A stretch of 64,000 bases of DNA from Onthophagus taurus (taxonomy: Eukaryota; Arthropoda; Insecta; Coleoptera; Scarabaeidae), in the NCBI RefSeq assembly GCF_036711975.1, contig NC_091971.1:10175501-10239500 (forward strand), given 5' to 3'. Shown here piece after piece: positions 12,545-24,463 of this stretch; the stretch's first letter is position 1, and each line of letters starts with the position of its first letter. Under the pieces are notes generated by a model that worked only from the letters and a program-made list of their open reading frames with translations, was not told the DNA's origin and did no database searches. The translations under genes and the position numbers were made by a program.

Positions 12545-14200
12545 GTGAGTATATGTAATTGCGTTTGATAATAGTGATTGATTTTAGAAGAAATTTAGAG
12601 ATGGGACTTTATAGTTAATGGATAATTGATAGGTAAAGTTAAAAGGCTTTATCTTAAAGAGACTATTGTCCTTGACATTTAGCATGGAAAGCAATTGAGG
12701 TCTTTCAACTGCTTATGACTCCATGAGTCGCTCTTGGCTAATTTATGTGAGAATGTTTATGTGCGCCTTTAATGCAAACTCTTACTTCAAAATAATTCAA
12801 ACATTTCAAAACGTGTTTAAATAGTGATTATTACTAACTGGAGTAGACCACGTGAGGTTCGATTTTAATGGGTTATTTTCACGTGACAATAAAAGATTAG
12901 AAGTGACATTGCTTTTATTATTAGATTCTGCGATTATCATAAATTTTCTACTTTTACTTTTTTAATTAGTTCTGTTTTATTTTAATTTTATGTTACTCTA
13001 TTTATTTTGAATAGAATTTTAACACACAATGTAACTTTAAACGGTCTCTTTACATAACGAAATTGAGCTGGTAAAAGCCGGTAGATTGAGAAAAAAATTT
13101 GGCACGCTTATGGCAATTCGCGCGGGTCGTTGCCTTTTAGTGAACAAGTGCACTTGTACACCACATCGAAAATTGGAGCTTTATTTTTAAATTGTCTCCC
13201 GAGACCGTTCTACTTTCCCTTTCGAGTGTGTGTGTACGTGCCTCCAAATACCATTGTCGGACCGTTAAAATATTGAAGGCGAATTTCTATTTCGTACACA
13301 CGTTCACCGCTTTTCAAAAGAAAAGAAAAGAACGTTCACACATATTCACCCACATTTAAAAAAAAATAATTAATGAAAAAAATTCCGCTCAAAGGAAATT
13401 GTTAATTCTTTTGATACATGAATTTAATTTGCGCGACATTGACCTTCGTTAAAAAAAATGTTTTCTTTCTTTTATAGCAATTTCACTTAACTTATTTAAT
13501 CCACGGTCTGTGAACCCATGAAATCGCTAATTTCGCTTTGCCGTTTCAGTTTTATTGGTGGAACAAATCCTCGGTACAAGTTTAATCGTTTAACTCCAGA
13601 TGCAAAAGCATGGTTCAATGTTTTCCAGTATTGCTTAAACAGAAATTTCTCTTCTCATTTCGAACCTAGACGATTTAATAAACTCTGATTTCTCGACATT
13701 GAACATCAAATGGAAAGTTTTCTTTCTATTTACGAAATCCAATTATCATTTAATAAGTTATTAATAGAAAGAAACACATCGAACGGTGTATTATTAGTGA
13801 TCAAATTTTTCTTTATAGAGACAATAAAATAGAAATGGTATAATTATTCGTTAATTGTAAATTAAAATGAAATATGCGGAAAAATAATAATTCATCCGTT
13901 TCTTTCGCTTGGTTACCAGCAAAAAGTAATTAACAGTTGCATCGTATTCTTTTTAATAATAAACGATACGGTTGTTGACCATCACGTAACTTGTTACAAG
14001 TGGTCAGCTTGCGTAAGAATTACATGAAAATCACATTTTTTTATTAATTTAGAAGTTGTAATTTTTAAAATTTATTAGCTAATTGTTCTATAATAATTTT
14101 GAATTAAATGACGCCAATTAAAAGTTTAATTAATTCATTTAAAGGAAAGAAATTTAAGATTAAATTTGATTTTTATAAAAATTTGTATTTGTATTTAAGC
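12545..14200. other. Gene-free stretch with an E-box palindrome
   Basis: No gene is seen. A perfect 14-bp palindrome, ACAAGTGCACTTGT (13,144-13,157), contains two overlapping E-boxes (CAAGTG and CACTTG). It lies within an island of unusually balanced composition (about 13,070-13,320) that could be regulatory. Confidence 0.5.
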
Positions 14201-14209
14201 GGTCTAAAA

Positions 14210-14980
14210 TTATCACTCAGCCCTCTGTGTCCACTGCTGGGCATAGGACCATTTCTTCCTGTCCTGTGCTGCCTGAATCCAGTTATAAGCAAATCTCTTG
14301 ATGTCATCCGTCCATCGAGTTGGTGGCCTGCCTCCACTCTGTTTGTCTTCATTTCAACAGCCTTTTCGTCCACCTTCATCTTTCTTTCGTGCTATGTGTT
14401 CAGCCCAGCTCCATTTGAGTCTGGCGATGCGAGAAATGTCGCAATGATCTTTCCATTTTACGCTGTGTTGTTATAAGCCTGTTGGCAGATGTTATGGTCA
14501 AGATCTGTGTTTCTGTCCCATAGCACATGCTCGGCAGGACGTACTGATGGAATACTTTTCTTTTTAGATATATTGGTAGGTTGCTCTTAAACACATCTCT
14601 GAGTTTACCATATGCTGCCCATGAAAGGATTATTGTGATTTTAGTTTCATGCCTAAGACAAGTGTACTTATGCACTGGTTCAATTTCCTTTCCTTCCATC
14701 ACAATGTTTTCGCTTAGAACCAGCTTGGTCATAAATTTTGTTTTAGAGATATTGATTTTCAGACCAACCTATACACATACTTCCTTCAGCTCAAGCAACA
14801 TCAGTTTGTTCGCAGTGTCATCCGCAAAACGTCAGCTTGTTAGCCTTCGACCCTCAATGTTTATTCCTTTATTCTCTCAGTCCAGCATCTTGAATGCATA
14901 TTCCAGGGCTGTGATAAATAACTTAGGGTGTCACCCTGCCTATTGGGATATGTTCAGTCCCATCATGTAATTGTACCACC
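14210..14980 (-). pseudogene. RTE-like retrotransposon remnant (RT to 3' end of ORF)
   Basis: Read on the minus strand, broken frames show non-LTR reverse transcriptase landmarks in order. These are QGDTLS, RFADDT (the catalytic FADD motif), VGLKINISKTK, then GKEIEPVHKY and WAAYGKLRDVFKSNLP, LKRKVFHQYVLPSMCYGTET and TQRKMERSL. They end in a frame-shifted counterpart of the usual RTE tail (TRW-DDI-R-WIQAAQDR-KW). Stops and frameshifts interrupt it, so it is dead. The 5' endonuclease half is absent here. The ~187-bp tandem array begins just beyond its right edge. Confidence 0.85.
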
Positions 14981-15029
14981 ATAGTCGTTTTTCTGTAGAT
15001 GTTGTAAAATATGTTGTGAATTTAAGAAT

Positions 15030-16735
15030 GGTTTAAAATCGACCATTTTTAAAACATTAATATCTTCGTTCCTAATGTAGATAGAGTCATCGACTTAGGG
15101 TTAAATTAAAGGTCAATCTTTATAGAATATTTATGGTTAACTCTATTTCTTTCATATTTGTTGGACAAAAAATACGATATTTTTTAAATATAAGCAACCT
15201 AACACAATAAAAACATTCTCAAAATCGACCGTTTCTTTAAATATTAATATCTTCGTTCCTAATGAAGATAGAAAGATCAACTTAGGATTAAATTAAAGGT
15301 CAATCTTTATAGAATATTTATGGTGAACTCTATTTCTTTCATATTTACGGGACAAGAATACGATTTATTTTAAATATAAGCAACTCAACAGAATTAAAAT
15401 ATTGTCTAAATCGACCGTTTTTAAAACATTAATAGCTTCATTCCTAATGAAGATGGAGCGATCAACTTAGGCTGAAATTAAAGGTCAATCTTTATAGAAT
15501 ATTTATGGTGAATTCTATTTCTTTCATATTTGTTGGACAAAGAATACGATTTTTTTTAAATATAAGCAACTGAACACAAGTATGTTAAAACATTGTTAAA
15601 ATCGACCGTTTTAAAAATATTAATATCTTCGTTCTTAATGAAGATGAAGCGATCAACTTAGGCTTAAATTAAAGGTCAATCTTTATAGAATATTTATGGT
15701 GAATTCTATTTCTTTTATATTTGTTAGTCAAAGAATACGATATTTTTTAAACATAAGCTACCCAACACAATAAAAACATTGTCTAAATCGATCGTTTTTA
15801 AAAGATTTATAGCTTCGTTCCTAATGAAGATGGAGCGATCAGCTTAGACCTAAATTAAAGGTCAATCTTTATAGAATATTTATGGTAATTCTCTTTCTTT
15901 CATATTTATTACACGAAGAATACGACGTTTTTAAAACATAAGCAATCCAACACAATTATGTTAAGACATTGTTAAAATCGACTGCTTTTAAAATGTTAAT
16001 ATCTTCGTTTCTAATGAAGATGGGGCAATCAACTTAAGCTTAAATTAAAGGTCTATCTTTATAGAATATTTATGGTAAATTCTATTTCTTTCATATTTGT
16101 TGGACAAAAAATACGAGTTTTTAAAGCATAAGTAACCCAAGTATGTTAAAACATTGTCAAAATTGACCGTTTTTAAAATATTAATATCTTCGTCGTTAAT
16201 GAAGATGGAGAGATCAACTTAGGCTTAAATTAAAGGTCAATCTTTATAGAATATTTATGGTGAACTCTATTTCTTTCATATTTACTCGACAAGAATACGA
16301 TTTTTTTAAATATAAGCAACCCAACACAAGTATGTTAAAACATTGTTAATATCGACTGTTTTTAAAACATTAATATCTTCGTTCCTAATGAAGATGGAAC
16401 GATCAACTTAGGCTTAAATTAAAAGTCAATCTTTATAGAATATTTATGATGAACTCTATTTCCTTCATATTTACTAGACAAGAATACGATTTATTTTGAA
16501 TATAAGCAACCCATCACAATTAAAACATTTCAAAATCGACCGTTTTTAAAATGTTAATATCTTCGTTTCTAATGAAGATGGAACGATCAACTTAGGCTTA
16601 AATTAAAGGTCAATCTTTATAGAATATTTATGGTGAATTCTATTTCTTTCATATTTACTGTCAAGGCTACGATATTTTTTAAATATAAGCAACCCAACTC
16701 AATTAAAACATTGTCAAAATGGATCGTTGAATCTA
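15030..16735. repeat. Tandem array of ~187-bp units (about 9 copies)
   Basis: Units repeat every 184-191 bases, measured between successive CTTCGTTCCTAATGAAG blocks at about 15,063, 15,251, 15,436, 15,627, 15,813, 16,003, 16,188, 16,377 and 16,561. Each unit has an internal inverted repeat (ATCTTCGTT...AATGAAGAT), then AAAGGTCAATCTTTATAGA and a TATAAGCAACCCAACACAA end. Units vary by small indels near the poly-T and the AAGTATGTT spacer. The same family with the same right-hand tail recurs at 20,587-21,375. Confidence 0.9.
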
Positions 16736-17010
16736 ACTAAATGAATCTTATTAACATTATCTGTTCTGTTATCATTATTTGTTCAATATCATCACTCACT
16801 TTAACAAGCCTGTAATTTATATATGTAGTTGAGAATCTAAAGTGCTACGTTTTTCGCGATCAAATCGCTCCAGCACAAAGACACTTCCATCGTTATAAAG
16901 ATATATTATGTACTCACTCAAGCCAAGTATATCATCAAAACTCTCATATTGAGGTTTTGGTGCAAGACAAGGTCTCCAAAATAACAGCAAGACAATAAAC
17001 AGATTTAAAA
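16736..17010. mobile_element. Right-hand tail of the array-bearing element, copy 1
   Basis: From TGAATCTAACTAAATGAATC to TTTAAAATGATCTCTGT, this single-copy tail follows the array. It matches the tail after the second array (21,141-21,375), apart from an internal segment missing from the second copy. That two dispersed loci share array, tail and end point argues for one mobile or duplicated unit rather than local amplification. No coding sequence, terminal inverted repeat or target-site duplication could be identified, so the class is unknown. Confidence 0.6.
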
Positions 17011-17193
17011 TGATCTCTGTGTAGAAAACGCTTGATTTAACAGAATATATTTGTAAAATTTTAAAAGAAATAATTTTTTTTTATAGAAATATTTATAAGA
17101 TATGATATTTAGTTCAGATTATTGAAGCGTATCGCCGGTGTGTTCATAAAACCAAAGTGAAGGTCACCATCTCAGCTGATTAGAATTTTCCAG

Positions 17194-17441
17194 CATGCAA
17201 CACGCAAGAAGCTGGAAGTGTGGTAAACAGAAACCGCAGCAGGAGCAGAAGAAGGAGCGTGCAAACAAACCAGTTGACAATGCAATATGACATTTGCGTA
17301 CCACTGTCCGCACCCTCAACTCTCCGTTTTACTACCAGCGACACCGAAGACTCTCAATCCATCCATTTCGTGCCGCGATCCAATCCGAACAGCTCCTACG
17401 CGAGTGGTGATCAAAATCTGTGCTTAGTCATTTTTATCTAA
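17194..17441 (+). other. Exon-like island, unrecognised protein
   Basis: A polypyrimidine-type acceptor (AATTTTCCAG) is followed by an open frame that is far less AT-rich than its surroundings. It encodes NTQEAGSVVNRNRSRSRRRS, then a Ser/Thr-rich stretch with LSAPSTLRFTTSDTEDSQS and FVPRSNPNSSYASG. A weak donor (AGTG|GTGATC, GT at 17,419) could end it; otherwise the frame runs to a stop at 17,439-17,441. Base composition and codon variety look like a real exon of a plus-strand gene whose other exons I cannot see. It could also be a fragment. I do not recognise the family. Confidence 0.35.
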
Positions 17442-19975
17442 CGAGAGATTTAACGCAAAGTTCACCGTAATTTAAATAAACCTGTTTTTATTTATTTCCT
17501 TTTACGGATTATTTATTTGCTGCGATTAGACACGTCGAGTGTCTTATTCATTTCGAGAATTTGGTTCTAAGAAATTCTTCTCTCAAGGTAGGTTATAAAT
17601 GTAGAGATAAAAAGTGTAGTAGACGCAAAAACACGTGGACCGGTAATTACATAAAAGGGAAAGTTTTAATCGGATGTAACACAACTCGTTGTATCTAATG
17701 GTAATATTGGATAGAATCTAAAGTTTCAAACGAAAATAAACCAAGATTATAAGTTGAATTAAATCACAATAAACTTTTAAATTTAATTAAAACAATATTA
17801 GCCTATCAAGATTGCTTTTAATTAAAATTCTTCAGATAAAATTCCCTTTCAAATATTTCGCACGGTTTTATTGAAACAAACCACAGCAAATCGAGAATTT
17901 TATTAAGCTTTAGATAAAAACAAAATAAAAATTGTGATGAGACGATTACAGGGATTTAAAGTGCAACGGAAGAATCGTGTGGGTAATTTTATGTGTACTT
18001 GACTCAGCCCGTGACATTTCCAACTTTAACTCGGTTAATTAAAGGCTAATGTGTGCTTCATTCAGTTTCCCCACAGGAAACAATGTATGTAGGAGAAGAA
18101 AGAATTTCTTTTCGTAAGGAAAGCTTATTAAAGTTTTCTTTTTTTTACATTAACCTACATTCAAGATGTTTTATTGCATACCTTTCATTCGATTCTAGGT
18201 AAATATTTGGTTAAAATTAATTTTACTTGCTCTTTTTGATGGATTAGTCAATTTTTAATCAAAATTTTATTGCTGGAGTTAAGTCAAGGTCAATTAGAAT
18301 CAATTTTAGTCACATTCATCTGCAAATTCTAATTAGGTCTATATTTTAGTTAATTTTAGTTTAATCACAGCAAATTTTCATAATTTTGATCGATACTACT
18401 ATCTGTTCTGTAAAATCCGGCTGGTTGTTGCTCCAGACAGGACGTCGCGCCTTTATTATACTTACATAAAGAAATAAAGGCGCGACGTCCAGTCTGGAAC
18501 GCACACCAGCCGGATTAGACGGAACCCCGCATTTTGATTAAAAACACTTTAATTTTAACTTCCTTGTTTAGTCTACTAATAAATTTAAATCCAACCTTTC
18601 TCAACTATAAAGAAACCTTCGAATTAATAGTTAGGTAATAATAATAAAATAAATTTTCTTTAAAATAGGAAAACGAAAGAAATAGAAAGGCTTTTTCGAA
18701 TTTTATGCTCTCTTCTTAGATAAGTTCGTAAAAGAGGTGAAAGGTAGATGACAGCGTACCAACACATTTGTCCTTAACATATTCTAAGAGATTGTCGATT
18801 GTGGTTTATACGGGGGCGAAAATTATGTATTAATCATCATTTTATTTCCCATTAAGCAATAAAAAAAAAATAATTAAAAATTGTATAAAAATTTCGGTTT
18901 TACCTCCATAAATTTTCTTTGTTCAAGAACTTATATTAAAACATTTAACCTTCTGATTTTAAATTGTGGAGGTTTGCAGACGGAAGGAATTGCAAATTTA
19001 TCTCCTCGGCGATACTCCAAAATCGTCGTTGACACTCCTTTTTACGTGAAGTTGGAATGAAATAACATTTTGAAACGTTGAACTTTCCGCGTTGGGAGTA
19101 TCTCTTATTCTTTTCTTTACGCGTCGCGACGATAAAGTTTAAAGAGTTGGGCGTAAATGCAACACGAACAGTTGTTGGGTTTGTTGTACTTTACGGAGAG
19201 AGTGAGTATAATAAAAATGGTGAACGACCTGAATGGCCAAGGTTGAGCTTTGAAAAAAAAATCGAACTAAATAGGAAAACTAACCACGCCTTGGTGCCGT
19301 GAGAAAACTGAATAAAACGTCGTCACCTCAGATCTATTTAATTCTCTTGTCGCCTATTTCTTTTGATTTTATGGACCGTAAAAGTTACGAGATTTGTTAG
19401 AAAAAAAAACTTGTAACTTGTTACTTTTCGCATTTAAACTGTTTTATGGTCGGATACAACAAATAATACACAATTTTATTATTAAGGTTTAAATTAATTT
19501 GGTAAATGATTTTGAAACTCTTGTGTTAGTAAAACGGTTATTTCTTAACGGTTTCGTTGCTTTGTTTGTTAACAAACATACCTATTGCATTCGACCACAA
19601 ATAGTTCATCTGCAAACTTATGCCAATGGGAAAAGTAAACGTTCAGTTTTCACTTTCCCGTGTATTTTCCAACGTTTAGATTTGCAAGCAAATTTACTGG
19701 GTAATTATTGGGTATTACATCAAAACGAACGAAAAGTCATCGTAATATTTAAAGCTATAATTTTTTCTAAGTTTCTTCTATGACGAGTTTCTACTAGATG
19801 TACTTTATTTTTTTGTTTCATTACTTATTTTATTTTAGGTAATACTCTTTTACTTCTAAAACTTTCAAATTTATTACCTAATTTAAAAAAAAAAGTTGAC
19901 TGAGTAGCATAAGTTTATTGAAAAACTTATTCTATCATTCTTTCATCAATAATGCTAGGGTAAGACGGTATCGAC
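17442..19975. other. Gene-free stretch
   Basis: Apart from the foldback at 18,405-18,525, nothing identifiable is seen. Short open frames at about 19,078-19,300 and 19,499-19,783 lack recognisable domains and splice context. Confidence 0.5.
18405..18525. mobile_element. Foldback (MITE-like) element with ~53-bp arms
   Basis: Left arm (18,405-18,457) and right arm (18,473-18,525) are near-perfect inverted repeats separated by a loop of about 15 bases. Shared words include ATCCGGCTGG, CCAGAC and GGACGTCGCGCCTTTATT. The arms are GC-richer than the flanks. Mismatches are few, so the element is either young or conserved. No coding sequence is present. A small non-autonomous DNA element is the simplest reading. 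Confidence 0.75.
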
Positions 19976-19979
19976 GCAT

Positions 19980-20586
19980 AGGACTTACAACAAGCCATCA
20001 ACAAGACTCTATTCCAAGACAAAAGTGGTGCAAGTATGGTGTAGATTTTATCACTTCAATCCAATGGACTATTTTGCGTGAAGTGTTTTGAAGAGTAAAG
20101 CTTGTGTCGCTCCTAACACCAGTTTGTGCTTCTCCAAATTTTGCTTTTGTAAAAACATGTAGGACAATAAGAAGAAATTTGAAGTGATATTTATCACATT
20201 CATCACATATCAAGTGATATCTTGACCATTCATGTCTCTGCATAGTGTGGTTTGAGGCTGGTATCTCCGTCTCTGTCTCTTTATGTATTGATAGGTATTT
20301 CTTGGGTAGTTGTTCTTAAATTCTGTTTCTATAGTTAGGAATTGTTGTCCCTCGTATTCTTTGTTGAACCTCGGTTTTATTTTCTTTTTTCTGCCACTCT
20401 CGAGACATTTTTGGCAGCAGTGATTGCAGCTGCTTTAATTCGATTACATTCTTCAATGGTGCTGTTTCTGTTCGACGTTGTTTCCAATACTTTATATACT
20501 TTTTTTGTCCACCTATCTCGAATTTCTGTGTTATTTAGATTATCCCGCCAAATCTGACGCCATATTTTTGCGAGGATGGTGATCAT
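19980..20586 (-). pseudogene. Non-LTR retrotransposon remnant, part 2 (linker side)
   Basis: On the minus strand a frame reads WRDNLNNTEIRDRWTKKVYK, followed by an Arg/Lys-rich stretch (ECNRIKAAAITAAKNVSR). This resembles the region between endonuclease and reverse transcriptase of non-LTR elements. It is the downstream continuation of the endonuclease fragment at 21,376-22,015. The two are separated by an inserted tandem-array element (20,587-21,375). The portion nearer 19,980 is more decayed. Several stops and frameshifts show it is inactive. Confidence 0.55.
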
Positions 20587-21140
20587 TCTTAAAACATTAA
20601 TATTTTCGTTCCTAATGAAGATGGAGCGATCAACTTAGATTTAAATTAAAGGTCAATCTTTATAGAATATTTATGGTGAATTCTATTTCTTTCATATTTG
20701 TTGGACAAAGAATACAATTTATTTTAAATATAAGCAACCCAACACAATTAAAACATTGTCTAAATCGACCGTTTTTAAAACATTAATAGCTTCGTTCCTA
20801 ATGAAGATGAAGAGATCAACTTAGGCTTAAATTAAAGGTCAATTTTTATAGAATATTTATGGTGAATTCTATTTCTTTCATATTTGTTGGACAAAGAATA
20901 CGACTTTTTTAAAACATAAGCAACCCAAGTATGTTAAAACATTGTCAAAATTGACCGTTTTTAAAATATTAATATCTTCGTTCCTAATGAAGATGGAACG
21001 ATCAACTTAGGCTTAAATTAAAGGTCAATCTTTATAGAATATTTATGGTGAATTCTATTTCTTTCATATTTACTGGACAAAAGTACGATTATTTTTTAAT
21101 ATAAGCAACCCAACACAATTAAAACATTGTCAAAATGAAT
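20587..21140. repeat. Second copy of the ~187-bp array (3 units)
   Basis: Three units of the same ~187-bp family as 15,030-16,735 begin abruptly at ACATTAATATTTTCGTTCC, next to retrotransposon sequence, and run into the same tail. The abrupt junction with interrupted retrotransposon on both sides indicates insertion of a whole element. Confidence 0.9.
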
Positions 21141-21375
21141 CGTTGAATCTAACTGAATGAATCTTATTAACATTATCTGAATCTCAATTTGGTCAATATC
21201 ATCACTCACTTTAACAAGCCTGTAAGCCTGTTCCATCGTTAGAAAGAAATATTATGTACTCACTCAAGCCAAGTATATGATCAATATCATCAAAACTCTC
21301 ATATTGAGGTTTAGGCGCAAGACGAAGTCTCCAAAATAACAGCAAGAAAATAAACAGATTTAAAATGATCTCTGT
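21141..21375. mobile_element. Right-hand tail of the array-bearing element, copy 2
   Basis: It matches the copy-1 tail from TGAATCTAACTGAATGAATC through TTTAAAATGATCTCTGT, lacking an internal segment of about 60-80 bases. Beyond the shared end point the two loci diverge, which marks the element's right terminus at about 21,375. No obvious target-site duplication is seen with the left junction. Confidence 0.6.
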
Positions 21376-22015
21376 CTCTCTCATTCATTTTGCGTTCATC
21401 ACGCCTATGGTTCCTCGCGATAAGATGGCGGATTTTAAATCGAGGTCATAAAACGAGATGCCGCCAACATCAGACGAATCGACTTTAGTGTCATTTTTGC
21501 TTATTTTGTGGCTATATTCAGTTTTTCTCCTTTTAGACTACCGTGTAGTGGTCGTTTACTAATTCTGCATTCAAAACATGTCTATTTGGTTTATTTGTAG
21601 TTTCATCTGGATAGCTTTGTATATATTCTTATGTGGTAATTGTGTTGAACTGACAATCATATTTCTGCTTTTAGCAAAATCTATTAGAATTCATTGTTTT
21701 CACTGGTTCTGTCAGAAGATGTCTGTTCATCTTCCTTTTCGACTATTGCATTCATGTCTCCAATGATATTTTGATGCCATTTTTAAGTGAAGAATCATAC
21801 ATTTATTCTGATTGTTGGTAGAATGTTTCTTTAATTTCTTATCTTTCTCTTCAGTTAGACAATGTACATCAATTATTAGTTTGAAAAACTTTGTGTCAAA
21901 ACTATTTTGCTGTGTAGAATGCATATTTTTTCGCTTACTGGGTGCAATGCTAAAATGCTGGACTTGTTTTTGTTATCCAAAATGATTGCTACAACGTATT
22001 ATATAAATGCTCCTA
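21376..22015 (-). pseudogene. Non-LTR retrotransposon remnant, part 1 (APE endonuclease)
   Basis: Minus-strand frames show an AP-endonuclease-like domain of non-LTR elements. Landmarks are VSEKIC, FKLIIDVHCLTEEKDKK, IIGDMNA (the conserved GD-NA motif) with EKEDEQTSSD after it, then LIDFAKSRNMIV...PHKNIYKA and NQIDM. Several frame changes and stops make it a pseudogene. It lies 5' of the linker fragment at 19,980-20,586, from which it is separated by the inserted array element. Confidence 0.75.
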
Positions 22016-22747
22016 TCTATTTTGTTTCCCGAACAGCAGTTATTGGCTTGTGTATACATATTTCTTTTGTTGTTGAGTACTGAAATGACCATGGGCTGTG
22101 TATTTCTTGACTACAGGATCTACACTTTTTTGGATGTTGGCATGTATATTTTCTAATGGAGCGTGGTTCTAAACATTTCGTACATTGAACTGGTGGCGGT
22201 TTTATAAAATAATAATTTTGCTGTATAGCTTTGGTATGAATCATCACTTGTAATTTTTTAATATCATTTTCTTTCTGTATAATTTTAAATCAGCTCACTA
22301 TTTAAGAGTTATAGAGTTCAGATTTATTCATAAACCGAGACCACTTTCATATTCTTCGCTATGCTCGATTGCGAAACTGCACTGAATATGCATTTATCCG
22401 ATCACGTACTAAACGAGAAATGCTTCATGTAGCGACGTGCACGTCTGGATCGGATATAAATTGCAAATTGAACGGTTGTGGTCGGTAATTTCATGAAAGT
22501 CTATAAATTACTGCTCAAAGTTTTATTATAATAAAATTATTAAATTAAACAAACCACAACAACAATGGTCAATAATAATAATAAAACATTAATCTTTATA
22601 AAGCAGTATAAAACCTCACGATTTAGTTTTAATTGCAAGTGAAGTCGTGATTGTTATAAAAAAAATGTTAAAGAATAAATTAGTGTAGAGTACATATTTT
22701 TTCTTGTAACGTATTGAAAAATGGGAATTCCTTGTCACCGCAGTAAA

Positions 22748-22975
22748 ATGAGTGGCTTCAGTTCCTGCTGGGTGTACCTGCTGCGTTTGGAGCGGGCTCA
22801 ACTGGTAGAAATTAATGTGTAACAGGGAGGAGGCGTGATCATTCGCCGTCGTGGTCAGTACAAGAACAACCGCGTGTATCGCAACATCGGAAGTAGTCTT
22901 GTGCTGTGCTCAACAGGAAATGGCAAAAGTTTCCTGAATAATCCAAATAACTTAAAGTCAAATTTAATTTAATCA
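22748..22975 (+). other. Exon-like island interrupted by one stop
   Basis: An ATG at 22,748 opens a codon-like frame, MSGFSSCWVYLLRLERAQL. It meets a TAA at 22,820-22,822. The same frame resumes as GGVIIRRRGQYKNNRVYRNI and then GSSLVLCSTGNGKSFLNNP to a stop near 22,970. The 21 bases from GTAGAA to AACAG (22,805-22,825) that contain the stop begin with GT, end with AG and preserve frame, but they are far too short for a usual intron. A TCAGT initiator-like word occurs at 22,855-22,859. It may be a GC-rich 5' UTR/promoter exon, a decayed gene or a readthrough case. Confidence 0.25.
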
Positions 22976-24427
22976 GTGTTCAAAAAAAAATTTTTTTATT
23001 TATTTAAGAAGAATTGATGATGGAATTAGTGATTTAAATCATTCAATCATAAATGAAGGTTTTAAACTTTTAGTGGTTGCTGCAAAAATTAATGTAAGAC
23101 AATTTAATTTTTTTAATTTGAAACTTAAAAAAAAATAGTACAATATCTTAACGATTTGTCGTTTTACAATCTATTTATTTCTCATAGAAACGTTATTACT
23201 TATTACATAAACGTTTCGTTTTGCACTAACTTCAAGGAAATCCAGTTTGTAAAGAGAAATTTACTACTTCGCGTTTCCCAAACAATTATATCAATAATAG
23301 TTGGTCCATTTAGAAATACTAGATCAATTACTCTATTCCGATATAAACGAGATTGTTGTTCTCGGTTTAAAAGGACAAATTTTATTGTAACTTGCAATTA
23401 CTTCCATAAATCTTAAACGTGATTCTTTTAAAAATGATGTATTATATATTTGCGAAAAAAATAAAATCTCGGTTTACTGTACCAAGGTTACCATTAACAA
23501 ACAGACTGTCGTAAGTCCTCTTAACTTGTGCTAATTAAAAACGTTAAAGAGCGTCTTGAGAGAAAAAGAAATACTTCGTCTATATTGAATGGGATTTTTT
23601 CTCTAGTTCCCACCAAACGCAATTGTCGCTATTATACAAACTGTAAACATAAAACGTCGCGATATCGCAAACAATGAAGACGACGGAAAAAAATAGCTTT
23701 CCTTCTTCTCTGCACCACTTTCTAAGATCGTTTAAGCTCATATTAAATTTTCCTAAAGCAATTATAGTTTTGTTACAGAGAAAGCCTATATTTCGTCACC
23801 CATTTATTTAACTTTAATTTTATATGGAAGCAATAATTTACAACACTGACATATTTGCGAGTAATCAAACAGTTTTGATTACATTATACTTAATGTGATG
23901 AAACTCATCTAAACGAAACATTGAATAAAATTGTAATGTAAAAAAATTCTTAAAGTTATCTACAAGTTCTCGTGGTATTATTGACACAACACCCATTATA
24001 TTCACAACTCTTAAAAACTCCCACAGGTTACAAGGACAGGTCAAGTGAAGCAACTTCTAGTGCTAATTAACCTAAGTATTCAAACAAACCCCAAAATACT
24101 TGAGCAATAACATTCGTATAATTAGCACAAAATTGTGTAACTAACGATGATTCAATTTTATTATTAGGATTTTTTTATTCGGTGAGAGAAACAAAGATTT
24201 TGAAGGTCTTTCAAAGCAAAGAGACACCAATTTCTCTTTGTAACTTGTATTAGAAAAGTCGATTGCATCTTCTCGTTAAGAATCAACGGGTTTTTCAGCA
24301 TGTGACATTCATCGAGTTTGAACTTTGTAGAATGCGGCACCGGCCGTTACGCAAAATGAACCTGAACGTCTCGTCTGCTTGGTTGTGCTACCATGCAGCA
24401 TCTCTTTATGGACATCTCTTCTTGGTC

Positions 24428-24463
24428 TATAAATAGAAACTTGACCGAGACACATGGGTCATT
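24428..24463 (+). promoter_or_regulatory. Candidate TATA core promoter
   Basis: TATAAATAG (24,428-24,436) is followed about 33 bases downstream by an initiator-like TCATT (24,459-24,463), in a GC-richer patch. It is a plausible alternative start for the gene at 28,156, but no convincing splice donor was tied to it. Confidence 0.3.

Noticed and set aside
14108-14970. Plus-strand open frames of 122 and 129 codons
   Set aside because: They lie opposite the decayed RTE reverse transcriptase and have no domain of their own.
18405-18525. microRNA precursor
   Set aside because: Arms are longer and more perfect than a typical precursor and GC-rich to the ends; a foldback element fits better.
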